From Roseiarcus sp963717215 (lineage in GTDB: Bacteria; Pseudomonadota; Alphaproteobacteria; Rhizobiales; Beijerinckiaceae), in the NCBI GenBank assembly GCA_963717215.1, contig CAVQVS010000010.1:130835-194834 (forward strand): a stretch of DNA of 64,000 nucleotides, written 5' to 3'. The notes under the pieces are model-generated. The model saw nothing but the letters and a program-made list of their open reading frames with translations. It did not search any database and was not told where the DNA came from. This document shows, one piece after another, positions 44,669 through 53,735 of the stretch (position 1 is its first letter; each line of letters opens with the position of its first letter). Both the position numbers and the translations under genes were made by a program.

Positions 44669-45515
44669 TCAGGGCGAGATCGGCTTGTCGTTTTCGTCGA
44701 GCAACGGGACGCCATAGGAGCGCAAGATCGCCTGGATTTCGTCCTGGCTTCTCAGAGATCGCCTTATTGAGAGTGCGCTTCCAGTTCTGATCGGAATGCC
44801 GCACACCCATGACGATCCGAAAGACCATTTGGGGGCCGCCTTGTTCTTTCACGAGCGGAACGACGGCGGTCGGGATCTTGGCTTTCGTCGCGTAATAGCC
44901 CGCGATCGGGCCCCAAAGCAACGCAACGTCAATCTCGCCGCGCTCGAGGTCTTCCATCATCTCGTGGGTCGGCGAATCGACGCGCGTATCGACGACCAGC
45001 GCGTAGGATTTGATTTGGCCAAGCAATCCGTTTTCCGCCAAGAAGGTCGCCGGCGGGGTGCCCGCGATAATGCCGATTTTTGCTGTTTTCAGGCGCGGAT
45101 CGCTGAGCGAGTCCATCCCCTTTAGGGGACCGTCCTGGCGATACGCGGCGGCGTAGCTCGTTCGATAGTAGGGGTTGGTCGGCTGAACAAGGTCGTCGCC
45201 TTGCGCGATCCCCAACACCACATCGCAACGATGAGCGTTCAGGGTATTGCGAATGAAGCCGGTGGCGTCGGGATAGAACGTATAGCCGACCGACTTGCCG
45301 AGTTTGTGAGCCAGAACCTCGGCAATCTTGTTTTCGAAGCCTTCGCGCGCCTCGTTGGAGAAAGGCAGATCGTGCGGGTCCGCGCAGGCGCGAAAGACGT
45401 TGGGATCGATCAATTCGATCGAACCTTCAGCATCCTGCGCGCTTACGCCGCAAGGAAGAGCCATTCCGACCAGCGCGAGAAGTGCGATGGCGATCGACTG
45501 AGCCGTGCTCGCCAT
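44669..45515 (-). CDS. xoxJ: XoxJ periplasmic binding-fold protein (frameshifted near its C-terminus)
   Basis: An MxaJ/XoxJ-family protein with the solute-binding fold, thought to assist XoxF maturation. The signal peptide starts at the ATG 45515 (IAIALLALVGMALPCGVSAQ). Typical motifs are FRACADPHDLPFSNEAREGFEN, CDVVLGIAQGDD and DVALLWGPIAGYYA. After NWKRTLNKAIS the frame breaks at about 44750-44758. The other frame gives DEIQAILRSYGVPLLDE and ends at a TGA at 44669-44671. One extra base explains it; the uncorrected frame would run nonsense to 44508. The gene follows xoxG by 4 bases. Confidence 0.88.
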
Positions 45516-45519
45516 CGCC

Positions 45520-46044
45520 TCACTCACCCATGCATTTTGTTTCCGCCTGTTCGAACTCAGGCGGCTTGTCGTCATGCTTGGGAGGCCTTCCACGCGGAAT
45601 CGCGTCCTGAGAGCGGGCGCGCAGATAGACATAGATGTCGTTCAGATAGCACATCACATTCTTGTTCTCGGCGAAGGCGGGCATGACTTTTTCCTGCCCA
45701 GCGCCGAGGTCTTGCTTGCCGCCCGTTACGATTCCGAAGAATTCTGCATAGCCGATGGTTTTGAGCGAGTTTGCAAGCGCCGGCGCGTAAGAAGAACCCT
45801 CTCCGTCGGGACCGTGGCAAACATGGCATTCGGAATGATACCGGCGGAAGCCGGAATACGTGTACCAGTCGACGGACCCGTCCGCGGACACTTTGAAGGT
45901 CGGGTCGCCGTTCTTGTCGCGCCACATCCCTTGATCGTTGGTGACGGCGGCCGGGTCTCCCGGCGGATCGGCGCAGGCAGCGAGCGGCGAGGCCAAGGCG
46001 AGCAAGAATCCGACGACAAGCTTATTGAACCTGGAAATCGTCAC
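45520..46044 (-). CDS. xoxG: Cytochrome c XoxG (electron acceptor of XoxF)
   Basis: A 174-residue periplasmic c-type cytochrome with a signal peptide (VVGFLLALASPLAACA). The single heme site CHVCH lies at residues 73-77, and a Met-containing segment (KVMPAFAENKNVMCYLNDIYVYL) supplies the axial ligand region. Two further Cys (MCYL, KCMGE) are usual in XoxG/MxaG proteins. It takes electrons from XoxF. It lies 98 bases after xoxF with a strong hairpin in between, and directly before xoxJ. Confidence 0.93.
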   Translation of the reverse strand: MTISRFNKLVVGFLLALASPLAACADPPGDPAAVTNDQGMWRDKNGDPTFKVSADGSVDWYTYSGFRRYHSECHVCHGPDGEGSSYAPALANSLKTIGYAEFFGIVTGGKQDLGAGQEKVMPAFAENKNVMCYLNDIYVYLRARSQDAIPRGRPPKHDDKPPEFEQAETKCMGE

Positions 46045-46078
46045 GTTTGGTTTCTCAAGCGGTCTGGATCAAAGAAAG

Positions 46079-46112
46079 GGCTCGGCGCGCGTTTGGTTCC
46101 ACGCGCCGAGCC
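46079..46112 (-). promoter_or_regulatory. Hairpin in the xoxF-xoxG intergenic region
   Basis: A perfect 11-bp inverted repeat (46079-46089 with 46102-46112) with a 12-base loop lies between the xoxF stop and the xoxG start. It lacks a U-tract, so it may stabilise the xoxF message 3' end or partly block read-through, lowering xoxG/xoxJ relative to xoxF. Confidence 0.6.
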
Positions 46113-46142
46113 TCGGTTATCCCCGGAGGATCAGTCGGCCGC

Positions 46143-47951
46143 TCAATCGGCCGGTAGAGCGAATACGGTGAGCGTGCCGCCGAGAGCGGTGTAGTTCGAC
46201 AATGCCGCGTAACCGCCGACAGCGCCGAGACCGTCTTGCGGCTTGGTCAAACCGGCCGCAAGACCGATGCCCGCCCAGCCGCCGACACCGGACAAGATCG
46301 CGACATATTGGCGACCGCCGTGCTCGTAGGTCATGACATTGCCGATGATGCCCGACGGAGTCTTGAACTTGTAGAGCTCCTTGCCGGTCTTGGCGTCGAC
46401 CGCCTTTAGATAGCCTTCCAGCGTCCCGTAGAAGACGACGCCGCCAGCGGTCGCCAGAGCGCCCGACCATACCGAGAACTGCTCGGGATCCGACCAGACG
46501 ATCTTGCCGGTCTTGCCGTCCCAAGCGATGAAGTTACCCATGTTCGTATCGCCGGCGGGCGGATACATCGACAACGTCGCGCCGACATAGGGCTGACCCG
46601 CGGTGTAGCTGACCTTGAACGGCTCGTAGTCCATGCAGACGTGGTTGGTCGGCACGTAGAAGAGTTCGGTCTGCGGCGAATAGGCCGCCGGCTGCTCATC
46701 CTTCGAGCCCAACGCCGCGGGGCAAATACCCTTGGAGTTGACGTCCTCGCCGTTGGCTTCGGTTGACATCGCTTTGACACGGATGGGACGTCCGTAGTCT
46801 GGCGAAGACTTGTCCATGTTGATGCCGGTAGCCCAGTTGACTTTCGGGTCGAACTTGTTGGCGACCAGCAGCTCCCCGGTGGCGCGATCGAGCGTGTAGC
46901 CGAAGCCATTGCGGTCGAAATGCGTCACCAGCTTGCGATCCTGGCCGTCGATCTTCTGGTCGGTGAGGATCATCTCGTTGACGCCGTCATAGTCCCACTC
47001 GTCATGGGGCGTCATCTGATAGACCCATTTGGCCTTGCCGGTATCGACGTCGCGCGCCCAGATGGTCATCGACCATTTATTGTCGCCGGGCCGCTGCTTC
47101 GGATTCCAGGTCGAGGGATTTCCCGACCCGTAGTACATCAGATTGAGTTCGGGATCGAAGGCATACCAGCCCCAGGTGGCGCCGCCACCGATCTTCCACT
47201 GATCACCTTGCCAGGTGCTGGTGCTGGAATCCTTGCCAACCGGCTTGCCGAGGGCGGTCGTCTTCTCCGGGTCGATCAGCGTATCGGAATCGGGACCCAT
47301 GGAATAGCCGCGCCAAGCGAGCTTGCCGTCTTTGATATCATAGGCGCTGACCCATGAGCGAACGCCGAACTCGCCGCCCGAAACGCCGATGTACACCTTG
47401 TCCTTGAAGACGAACGGCGCATCTGTACCGGTCGCTCCCTTCGACGGATCGCCGTCCTTCACGGACCAGACGACCGCGCCAGTCTTTGCGTCGAGCGCAA
47501 CAAGGGTCGTGTCCGCCTGATGAAGGAAAATCTTGCCGTCCGCATAAGACAACCCGCGGTTGACAGTGTCGCAGCACATCACCGGGATGACGTTCGGATC
47601 CTGCTTGGGTTCATATTTCCAGAGAATCTTGCCGTCGTTGTTGAGGTCAAGGGCGAAGACGGTGTTCGGGAACGGCGCATGGACAAACATCACATCGCCG
47701 ATCACCAGCGGAGCGCCCTCATGCCCGCGCAAGACGCCGGTCGAGAAAGTCCAGGCCGGGGCGATCTTGTGGACGTTCTCGGTGTTGATCTGCTTGAGTT
47801 CTGAATACCGCGTCGCGGAATAGTTCCCCGCGGGCATTACCCACTGGTTCGGATCCTTGGACATTTTGATGAGTTCGTCGTTCGCCGCTGCGTATCCGAC
47901 CGTAAACAGGGCCGCGACGCCGAAGCAGCTTGCAAGCAAGAGTTTTCGCAT
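46143..47951 (-). CDS. xoxF: Lanthanide-dependent methanol dehydrogenase XoxF
   Basis: A 602-residue PQQ-binding eight-bladed propeller with a signal peptide (cleavage near AYAAAN). The catalytic Asp320 and the extra Asp322 lie in DEWDYDGVNE; the Asp at the second position, instead of the Ala of MxaF, marks lanthanide use. The vicinal disulfide Cys126-Cys127 (PVMCCDTV), Glu194 (SGGEFG) and Asn278 (GSGNPS) complete the PQQ/metal site. The ATG at 47951 follows GGGAGGAAAC. It oxidises methanol in the periplasm and passes electrons to XoxG. It is the only methanol dehydrogenase in the window. Confidence 0.97.
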   Translation of the reverse strand: MRKLLLASCFGVAALFTVGYAAANDELIKMSKDPNQWVMPAGNYSATRYSELKQINTENVHKIAPAWTFSTGVLRGHEGAPLVIGDVMFVHAPFPNTVFALDLNNDGKILWKYEPKQDPNVIPVMCCDTVNRGLSYADGKIFLHQADTTLVALDAKTGAVVWSVKDGDPSKGATGTDAPFVFKDKVYIGVSGGEFGVRSWVSAYDIKDGKLAWRGYSMGPDSDTLIDPEKTTALGKPVGKDSSTSTWQGDQWKIGGGATWGWYAFDPELNLMYYGSGNPSTWNPKQRPGDNKWSMTIWARDVDTGKAKWVYQMTPHDEWDYDGVNEMILTDQKIDGQDRKLVTHFDRNGFGYTLDRATGELLVANKFDPKVNWATGINMDKSSPDYGRPIRVKAMSTEANGEDVNSKGICPAALGSKDEQPAAYSPQTELFYVPTNHVCMDYEPFKVSYTAGQPYVGATLSMYPPAGDTNMGNFIAWDGKTGKIVWSDPEQFSVWSGALATAGGVVFYGTLEGYLKAVDAKTGKELYKFKTPSGIIGNVMTYEHGGRQYVAILSGVGGWAGIGLAAGLTKPQDGLGAVGGYAALSNYTALGGTLTVFALPAD

Positions 47952-48278
47952 TGTTTCCTCCCGGTTAGACTTATCATAGAGCGCTCGGTGACCTATCACA
48001 GGTCAAAGCGCCGTGCACCGACTGTCTCATGGGATGGTGTCGGCAGCGTGTCACGACAGAGCGAAAACGAGCAAAGATACCCGCGGGGATTCGCCTTGTC
48101 TCCGAAAAGTGCGCCAGGGCTCCCGTTCCCCAACGCTTGTGCAGCCGAAACCAACGGGAGGATATCCCGATCGAATTTTGAGCGCAAGGGCTACCCGGCG
48201 TTTGTCACGATATCGTCATCGCCAGAAGTGTGGGAGCGAACGCCTGGCATCCTGCCACCATTGCACGGGTCAGAACAG
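47952..48278. other. Upstream region of xoxF
   Basis: This 327-base non-coding stretch lies between the small secreted protein gene and xoxF and should carry the xoxF promoter and 5' UTR. Apart from the xoxF ribosome site no box or stable hairpin was convincing by eye. Confidence 0.4.
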
Positions 48279-48638
48279 TTAGAAACAGCGTATTTCGCTT
48301 TCCGCCTGCGCGCGACGCAGCCGGGCGAGCGCGTCGCGCGCGATTGCAGTTCCGCGAAACATGGAGCCGATTTGGCCGCCAGCCTGGTTCATCGACGCGA
48401 CCGTCGCCGCCGTCACATAGGCGTCGTAGGGAATTAGCGACGCGATGATATCGATCGAGCACGAGCATTGGTCGAGCGCTTCGCGTGTATCGCCATTGGT
48501 CTTCATGCAGGCAAAGACATAGTCGGCCCGGGCGGATGTCGGATAGTCATTGGCGGCCGCGGACCCGGCGGCGGCTTCCGCAGCGCTCGCGAGATGGACG
48601 CCCACGGACATGAACAACACCACCCTCGTCAAGCGCAT
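48279..48638 (-). CDS. Small secreted protein upstream of xoxF (unknown)
   Basis: A 119-residue protein with a signal peptide (MRLTRVVLFMSVGVHLASAAEA). The mature part has YVFACMKTNGDTREALDQCSCSID, a three-Cys cluster (C..., CSC), and ends SEIRCF, so disulfides are likely. No named family is recognised. Its start overlaps the end of the H4MPT-linked protein gene by 10 bases, and it is transcribed toward xoxF, so it may be part of the xox locus. Confidence 0.65.
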   Translation of the reverse strand: MRLTRVVLFMSVGVHLASAAEAAAGSAAANDYPTSARADYVFACMKTNGDTREALDQCSCSIDIIASLIPYDAYVTAATVASMNQAGGQIGSMFRGTAIARDALARLRRAQAESEIRCF

Positions 48639-49705
48639 GGTCGACCGTCTCCCGCACGCCCCCTTTGTCGACTTACAACGACTTCGGACTCAACGAAAGC
48701 GCATAGCAAGGCGACCGCGACCGCGGGCGCGCAATGCGAGGCTTCCGCTGAGGCCGCGATGAGCGAAGAAAATCCGAGGCAAGGCCGCCGCAGGCGGCGC
48801 GCCACTTCTGCCGCGAGACCTTCCCCGACGCCCGCCGCAACGATCGGCGCCGCGACCGCGACATCGTTGCGGGACAGGCGGAGCGACGCCGCGTCGGTAA
48901 TCTGACGGACTTGCGTTTCCGCAAACCAGGCGGCGAGTCCAGTCCATTCCGAGTCCGAGCCTTCGTCGACCTCGCGTCCGATCATCCGCGCCAGGCGCGC
49001 CCGCGAGGCCTCGACGGTCTTCTCGCGGCCATCGGCGGCCGACATCTTGTCCGCATCGTCGGGCAAGTCGCCGAGAATGCGATGAACGTCGGCGCTACTG
49101 GCGAAATATTCGTTCATCAGCGGAGTCCAGGCGCCGCGAAACGGCGCTCGAGAGGCCAATGACATAACGAAGCTGCGCGTCATCCCGGTATAGATCAACT
49201 CACCCGCGGCGAGTCGCTCCGCGTCGCTGTAGCCGACCGCCGCGACCTGGCCTGCAACGATTGGAACGACATCCGTTGTCGTTGAGCCGATATCAATGAA
49301 CAAAGCGTCCGGAAGCTTGAGCGCGAGGAGCGCAGCGCTTGCGTGCCAATTGGCCGAGGCGATGTCGACGGCGTGGGAAGCGGCTTCGCCAAGCTCGACG
49401 AACCCGGCGCGGCCGGCGTAGAGGCGTGGGGCGGCGGGGGTGAGATGGTTGGCCGCGATCGCAGCCAGCCCTGCTACACCCTCGCGGCGCGAGGGAAAGG
49501 CGTCACATAGCTCGCCCGTCATGGTGATCACGTGACGATCGGCGCGGCCAAGTTGAGCGCCAAGCGCATCGAACGCGTCGTCCAGGCTATCGAGGCCCAG
49601 CCACAGCGGCGTCGCTGCCTGAACCACCGCCTCCACGCGCCCGTGCCTCACCCGAGCGGCTTTCAGATGCGCGCCCCCTATATCCCAACCGATGACGACG
49701 CTCAC
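48629..49705 (-). CDS. H4MPT-linked C1-transfer pathway protein (hydantoinase-like; MfnF candidate)
   Basis: A 358-residue protein of the hydantoinase/ASKHA-like family confined to organisms with H4MPT/methanofuran pathways. It opens VIGWDIGGAHLKAARV, a phosphate-binding loop, and has ALFIDIGSTTTDVVPI further on. The archaeal counterpart is assigned to the last condensation of methanofuran core synthesis (MfnF), as far as I recall; that transfer to bacteria is inference. It is divergent from the amino-acid-kinase gene, another methanofuran gene (about 110 bases between). Confidence 0.8.
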   Translation of the reverse strand: MSVVIGWDIGGAHLKAARVRHGRVEAVVQAATPLWLGLDSLDDAFDALGAQLGRADRHVITMTGELCDAFPSRREGVAGLAAIAANHLTPAAPRLYAGRAGFVELGEAASHAVDIASANWHASAALLALKLPDALFIDIGSTTTDVVPIVAGQVAAVGYSDAERLAAGELIYTGMTRSFVMSLASRAPFRGAWTPLMNEYFASSADVHRILGDLPDDADKMSAADGREKTVEASRARLARMIGREVDEGSDSEWTGLAAWFAETQVRQITDAASLRLSRNDVAVAAPIVAAGVGEGLAAEVARRLRRPCLGFSSLIAASAEASHCAPAVAVALLCAFVESEVVVSRQRGRAGDGRPCA

Positions 49706-49820
49706 CGTTCCTCCAAGCCCTCGAAGTGACGTTCAATCCCATCAAAGCACCGGATTGAGCAAGTCGTGGCTCGACAGCCTGTTCGCTCGGCTTCTAAAGT
49801 AGCGCGACGCCTTAGGGTTG

Positions 49821-50507
49821 ATGCGAGGGATTCTGGTCAAAGTCATTGAGCAGGTCAGGGGTCGCTCCCGCTCGCGCCTCGCCATCGTGAAGTTGGGTGG
49901 CAGTCACGCGACCGGGCCGCATCTCAAGGACTGGCTGACGGCGATCGCGGTTGAGGCCGGCTCGATCGCGATCGTACCGGGCGGCGGCCCCTTTGCAGAC
50001 GCCGTGCGCGCGGCTCAGGCCTCGATCGGCTACGACGATCGTGCCGCGCATGCCATGGCGCTGATGGCGATGGCGCAGTTCGGTTGCGCGCTGCAGAACC
50101 TCAACCCAGCCTTGCGGCTCACCGCGTCGCGTTCCACGATTTTGCGCGCCATCAAAGAGGGCAAGGTCCCGGTCTGGTCGCCGGAGCCGATGGCGCGGGC
50201 GGCCGCGCTTCCAGAAACCTGGGACCTCACCTCTGACAGTCTGGCTGCATGGCTGGCGGGCGCGCTCGGCGCTGGCCATCTGCTGCTGGTCAAGCATGGC
50301 CGTTTCGACGGCGTAGCCATCGATGCTCAGGATCTCGTCACTCGTGGTGTCGTTGATCCTTTGTTCCCGCGCTTTCTCAAGGAGAGCGGCGCTCAGGCTT
50401 GGCTCGCCGGGCCGACCGACAGCGCAATGCTCGGCGAAGGGTTGCGGGGAGCAATATTTCCTGAAATCGTAGTGGCGACCTCAAATCGACCGCCGGCAGC
50501 ACAATGA
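49821..50507 (+). CDS. mfnE: Amino-acid-kinase family protein, MfnE-like (methanofuran biosynthesis)
   Basis: A 228-residue kinase: LAIVKLGGSHATG is the phosphate-binding start, IAIVPGGGPFADAVR the second glycine loop, and TSDSLAAWLAGALGAGHLLLVK the ATP region, all of the amino-acid-kinase fold. MfnE phosphorylates (5-aminomethylfuran-3-yl)methyl phosphate. The start is the ATG at 49821 or the TTG just before it. It overlaps the next gene by ATGA, opening a plus-strand cofactor operon that runs to about 53717. Confidence 0.82.
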   Translation: MRGILVKVIEQVRGRSRSRLAIVKLGGSHATGPHLKDWLTAIAVEAGSIAIVPGGGPFADAVRAAQASIGYDDRAAHAMALMAMAQFGCALQNLNPALRLTASRSTILRAIKEGKVPVWSPEPMARAAALPETWDLTSDSLAAWLAGALGAGHLLLVKHGRFDGVAIDAQDLVTRGVVDPLFPRFLKESGAQAWLAGPTDSAMLGEGLRGAIFPEIVVATSNRPPAAQ

Positions 50508-51049
50508 CGAAACGCCAAACGCCGCGCTGGGGATGGGCGCTTACTGGGTCCGGTCATTTCCTGAAGGAAAGCCTGACCTTGATCCGTGAGCTCGAACACG
50601 TCGACCTCTTCCTCAGCAAGGCGGGAGCCGAAGTCCTGCGCATGTACAAGCAGGAGCTCGACCTGCCTTACTCAGTGCGGATCTATCGCGACACGTCGGC
50701 GAGTTCGGTGACCGTCGGACAATTCTACTACGGAATCTATCACACGTTGATCGTCGCTCCCGCGACTTCGAACGCGGTCGCTAAATTCGTCTACGGGATC
50801 TCCGACGATTTCATTACCAACGTCTTTGCCCAAGCGGGCAAGTGCAGAGTGCCAACTCTTGTCTTCGCCTGCGACACGGCGCCCGAGTTGGAGACAGAAG
50901 CGCCGAAAGGAATGGTGAAGGTCTATCCACGCCCGATCGATCTGGAGAACCGCGAGCGTCTGGGAGGCTTTGCCGGCGTGACGACGGTCGACTCGATCGC
51001 TGAGCTTAGCGAAGCCATCGCGATGCGACGAAGCAAAGTCGCGGCATGA
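50504..51049 (+). CDS. Flavoprotein, dihydromethanopterin reductase (DmrB)-like
   Basis: A 181-residue UbiX/Dfp-type flavoprotein: WALTGSGHFLKESLTLIREL (FMN-binding start), LIVAPATSNAVAKFVYGISDD (FMN phosphate region) and CRVPTLVFACDTAPE. It matches the archaeal-type flavoproteins of which DmrB reduces dihydromethanopterin to H4MPT, the last step of cofactor synthesis. The specific reaction is inferred from family and neighbours. Confidence 0.8.
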   Translation: MTKRQTPRWGWALTGSGHFLKESLTLIRELEHVDLFLSKAGAEVLRMYKQELDLPYSVRIYRDTSASSVTVGQFYYGIYHTLIVAPATSNAVAKFVYGISDDFITNVFAQAGKCRVPTLVFACDTAPELETEAPKGMVKVYPRPIDLENRERLGGFAGVTTVDSIAELSEAIAMRRSKVAA

Positions 51050-52443
51050 GCGAACGCATTCTGTTTTTGACCGGCCGCCTTGCCCAGAACCGCCTTGAGA
51101 AGGTCTTGCAGAGCGTGGAGCCGACGGCGTTCGACTGGTCGGTCTTGAGCGTCGGCGTGAAGGTCGCAGCGCTGATGACCGAGCCCATCCTCATGCGCAG
51201 GTTGCCGCGCCCAATCAACGCCGATCGCGTCGTCGTCCCGGGCCGCTGCCGCGCTGATCTGACGCGCTTGGCTCAGGAATTTGGCGTGCCGTTCCAGCGT
51301 GGCCCCGATGAGTTGAAGGACCTACCAATGTTTCTCGGCAGGGCCGGCGCTGCCCTCGATTTGTCGCGCCATGCTTTGAGGATCTTCGCCGAGATTGTAG
51401 ATGCGCCGCAGTTGAGCCTTGAGGCGCTTCTCGCTCGCGCCGAGGCCTTGCGCGTCGAGGGCGCCGACGTCATCGATCTAGGATGCTTGCCGGACACGCC
51501 ATTTCGTCATCTCGAAGAGGCCGTGCGAGAATTGAAGTCGAGGGGATTGCTTGTCAGCGTCGATTCTGCTGATCCGGACGAACTCCGCCGGGGCGGACTT
51601 GCCGGCGCCGACTATCTCCTCAGCCTAACCGAGCACAATCTCGCGATCGCCGAAGAGATGGGCGCACGGCCGGTCCTGATTCCGGCCCAGCATGGCGATC
51701 TCGCGTCGCTTTACCGCGCGGCTGAAGATGCGCAGAAGCGGGGCCTCGCCGCCATCCTTGATCCCGTTATCGATCCAATCCACTTCGGCTTTGCCGAGTC
51801 GCTGTCACGTTATCGCGAAGTGCGCGCGCACCTCCCCGACGCGGAAATGCTGATGGGCACTGGCAACCTGACGGAGTTGACCGACGCCGATTCCGTCGGC
51901 GTCACGGCGTTGCTCATCGGAATCTGTTCTGAGCTCGCTATCGCCAACGTGCTCACCGTCCATGTCAGCCCGCACACGCGCCGCACGATTCAAGAGCACG
52001 ACGCGGCGCGTCGCATCATGTACGCCGCGGCGGCGGACCACAGCCTTCCGAGGGGCTATGGGCGCGCGATGTTGCAGGTCCACGACCCGAGGCCGTTTCC
52101 CTACACGGGTGAAGAGATCGCTGAGATTTCTGTGCAAGTGAGGGATGACAACTATCGGATAGAGGCGGCCGAGGATGGAATTCACATTTACAATCGCGCC
52201 GGCCATTTTGTCGCTCAGGACGCGTTTGCGCTGTTCGATAAACTGGGAGTCGACACGGACGGCGCGCACGCGTTTTATCTGGGCGCCGAGTTGACGAAGG
52301 CCGAAATCGCTTTTCAGCTTGGCAAACGCTACGCCCAGGACGAGCCGCTGGATTGGGGCTGCGCTACCGATTCACGCGTTGGGGATAGGACGCGCTTGAG
52401 CGACGCGGGGCACACGCTGCGCTCGCGGGCGGTAAGCGAGTGA
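51046..52443 (+). CDS. Dihydropteroate synthase-related protein of the H4MPT cluster
   Basis: A 465-residue protein with a central pterin-binding TIM barrel (ADVIDLGCLPDTPF, GLLVSVDSADPDELRRG, AILDPVIDPIHFGF, EMLMGTGNLTELTDADSVGV). The N-terminal 130 residues (ERILFLTGRLAQNRLEKVL) are an extra domain (DUF6513-like). These proteins occur in methylotroph and methanogen H4MPT clusters and are thought to act in pterin assembly, but are not normal folate DHPS. It overlaps its upstream neighbour by ATGA. Confidence 0.82.
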   Translation: MSERILFLTGRLAQNRLEKVLQSVEPTAFDWSVLSVGVKVAALMTEPILMRRLPRPINADRVVVPGRCRADLTRLAQEFGVPFQRGPDELKDLPMFLGRAGAALDLSRHALRIFAEIVDAPQLSLEALLARAEALRVEGADVIDLGCLPDTPFRHLEEAVRELKSRGLLVSVDSADPDELRRGGLAGADYLLSLTEHNLAIAEEMGARPVLIPAQHGDLASLYRAAEDAQKRGLAAILDPVIDPIHFGFAESLSRYREVRAHLPDAEMLMGTGNLTELTDADSVGVTALLIGICSELAIANVLTVHVSPHTRRTIQEHDAARRIMYAAAADHSLPRGYGRAMLQVHDPRPFPYTGEEIAEISVQVRDDNYRIEAAEDGIHIYNRAGHFVAQDAFALFDKLGVDTDGAHAFYLGAELTKAEIAFQLGKRYAQDEPLDWGCATDSRVGDRTRLSDAGHTLRSRAVSE

Positions 52444-52447
52444 CCTC

Positions 52448-53047
52448 ATGCCAATGATCCGCGAGTCCATCGTTGTCACGGTCAATGCGCTCGGCGAGCC
52501 TCACTTGGCGCCTCTGGGACTGATCGCCGAGGGCGCGGCATGGATTCTGGCGCCGTTTCATCCCTCTACGACGCTCGACAATCTGCGTCAGGCGCCATTC
52601 GCGGTCGCCAACTTTACCGACGACGTGCGCGTCTTCGCCGGCTGCCTCACCGGCCGCCGCGACTGGCCGCTGACGCCCTCCGCACTTGTCGCCGCGCCAC
52701 GTCTGGCGGCGACTCTGTCGCACCTCGAACTTGTCGTCATCGAGGTGCGCGAACATGAGATCAGGCCTCGCTTCGTGTGCCGCGTTGCACATAGCGCCTC
52801 ACATGCGCCCTTCGAAGGTTTCAATCGCGCACAAGCGGCAGTAATCGAGGGCGCGGTGCTGGTGAGCCGGTTGCACATGCTGCCGCGGGCCGAGATCGAG
52901 GCGGAATTTTCCCGCCTCGACGTCACTGTCGGAAAGACGGCTGGGCCAGCGGAGACTGAAGCCTGGAGTTGGCTGAAAGACAAGGTGGCGCAAGCTTACG
53001 CCGTTAGCGATTCGGGAACCGGACTTGCAGGCTATCCCAGTCATTGA
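52448..53047 (+). CDS. DUF447 family protein of the H4MPT cluster
   Basis: A 199-residue protein with the DUF447 (flavin-reductase-like split-barrel) opening IRESIVVTVNALGEPHLAPLG and later APFAVANFTDDVRVFAGCLTG. The family co-occurs with H4MPT-pathway genes in methylotrophs and archaea; its reaction is unknown. The start ATG is 4 bases after the previous stop, and the end overlaps the HisA-like gene. Confidence 0.78.
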   Translation: MPMIRESIVVTVNALGEPHLAPLGLIAEGAAWILAPFHPSTTLDNLRQAPFAVANFTDDVRVFAGCLTGRRDWPLTPSALVAAPRLAATLSHLELVVIEVREHEIRPRFVCRVAHSASHAPFEGFNRAQAAVIEGAVLVSRLHMLPRAEIEAEFSRLDVTVGKTAGPAETEAWSWLKDKVAQAYAVSDSGTGLAGYPSH

Positions 53048-53717
53048 CCTCATGCACGGCCAAGTGGTCCGTGCGCGGATGGGCGATCGGGCGTCTTACC
53101 GGTTGCTCGAATCGCCGCTTTCGCCAACCAGCGACGCAGTGGATGTCGTGCGCGGCCTGCTTGGCGTCTTTCCGTTTTCGACGCTGTATGTCGCCGATCT
53201 CGATGCGATCCAGTGCAGCGGAAACAATTACCAGACGTTGCGCCGCATTCGCACAGCAGTTTCCATCATTGCGAATGTGGGTTGACAACGGCGTGGCGGA
53301 TGCCCCCGCGCTCGACGCTTTCATCGGGGCTGACCTCGGAACGCCGGTTATAGGCAGCGAATCGCAACGTGACAGCGAGCTGATTGCGCAGCACCGCGAC
53401 TCGACGCGCGTCGTGCTCTCACTTGATTTTCGCAGCGATGCTTTCCAGGGCCCACAGGAGATCCTGGCCGAACCCGCTCTTTGGCCGCATCAAATCATCG
53501 TCATGACGCTTGCGCGGGTCGGCAGCGGCGTGGGCCCCGATCTCGAGCGGCTTGCCTCGATCCAGTCAGTCGCCGGCGGGCGTGAAATTTACGCCGCCGG
53601 CGGTGTCCGCAACCGGCCGATCTTCGGGCGCTCAAGACAACAGGCGTCTCTGGCGCGCTGATCGCGACCGCGCTGCATGAGCAGCGGATTGTCCGATCCG
53701 ATCTCGAGACGATGTAA
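53025..53717 (+). pseudogene. HisA/HisF-related TIM-barrel protein of the H4MPT cluster (two frameshifts)
   Basis: A HisA-like protein opening MQAIPVIDLMHGQVVRARMGD from a TTG at 53025. After IIAN the frame breaks at about 53271-53283 and resumes WVDNGVADAPALDAFIGADLG. After AAGGVRN it breaks again at about 53613-53619 and resumes DLRALKTTGVSGALIATALH to a stop at 53715-53717. Restoring one base at the second site gives NRADLRAL, as expected. The repaired length is about 230 residues. It is not histidine-biosynthetic by context; HisA-like paralogues travel with H4MPT/methanofuran genes. The breaks may be sequencing errors. Confidence 0.75.
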
Positions 53718-53735
53718 AATCGCCAGCCGCGCCGA

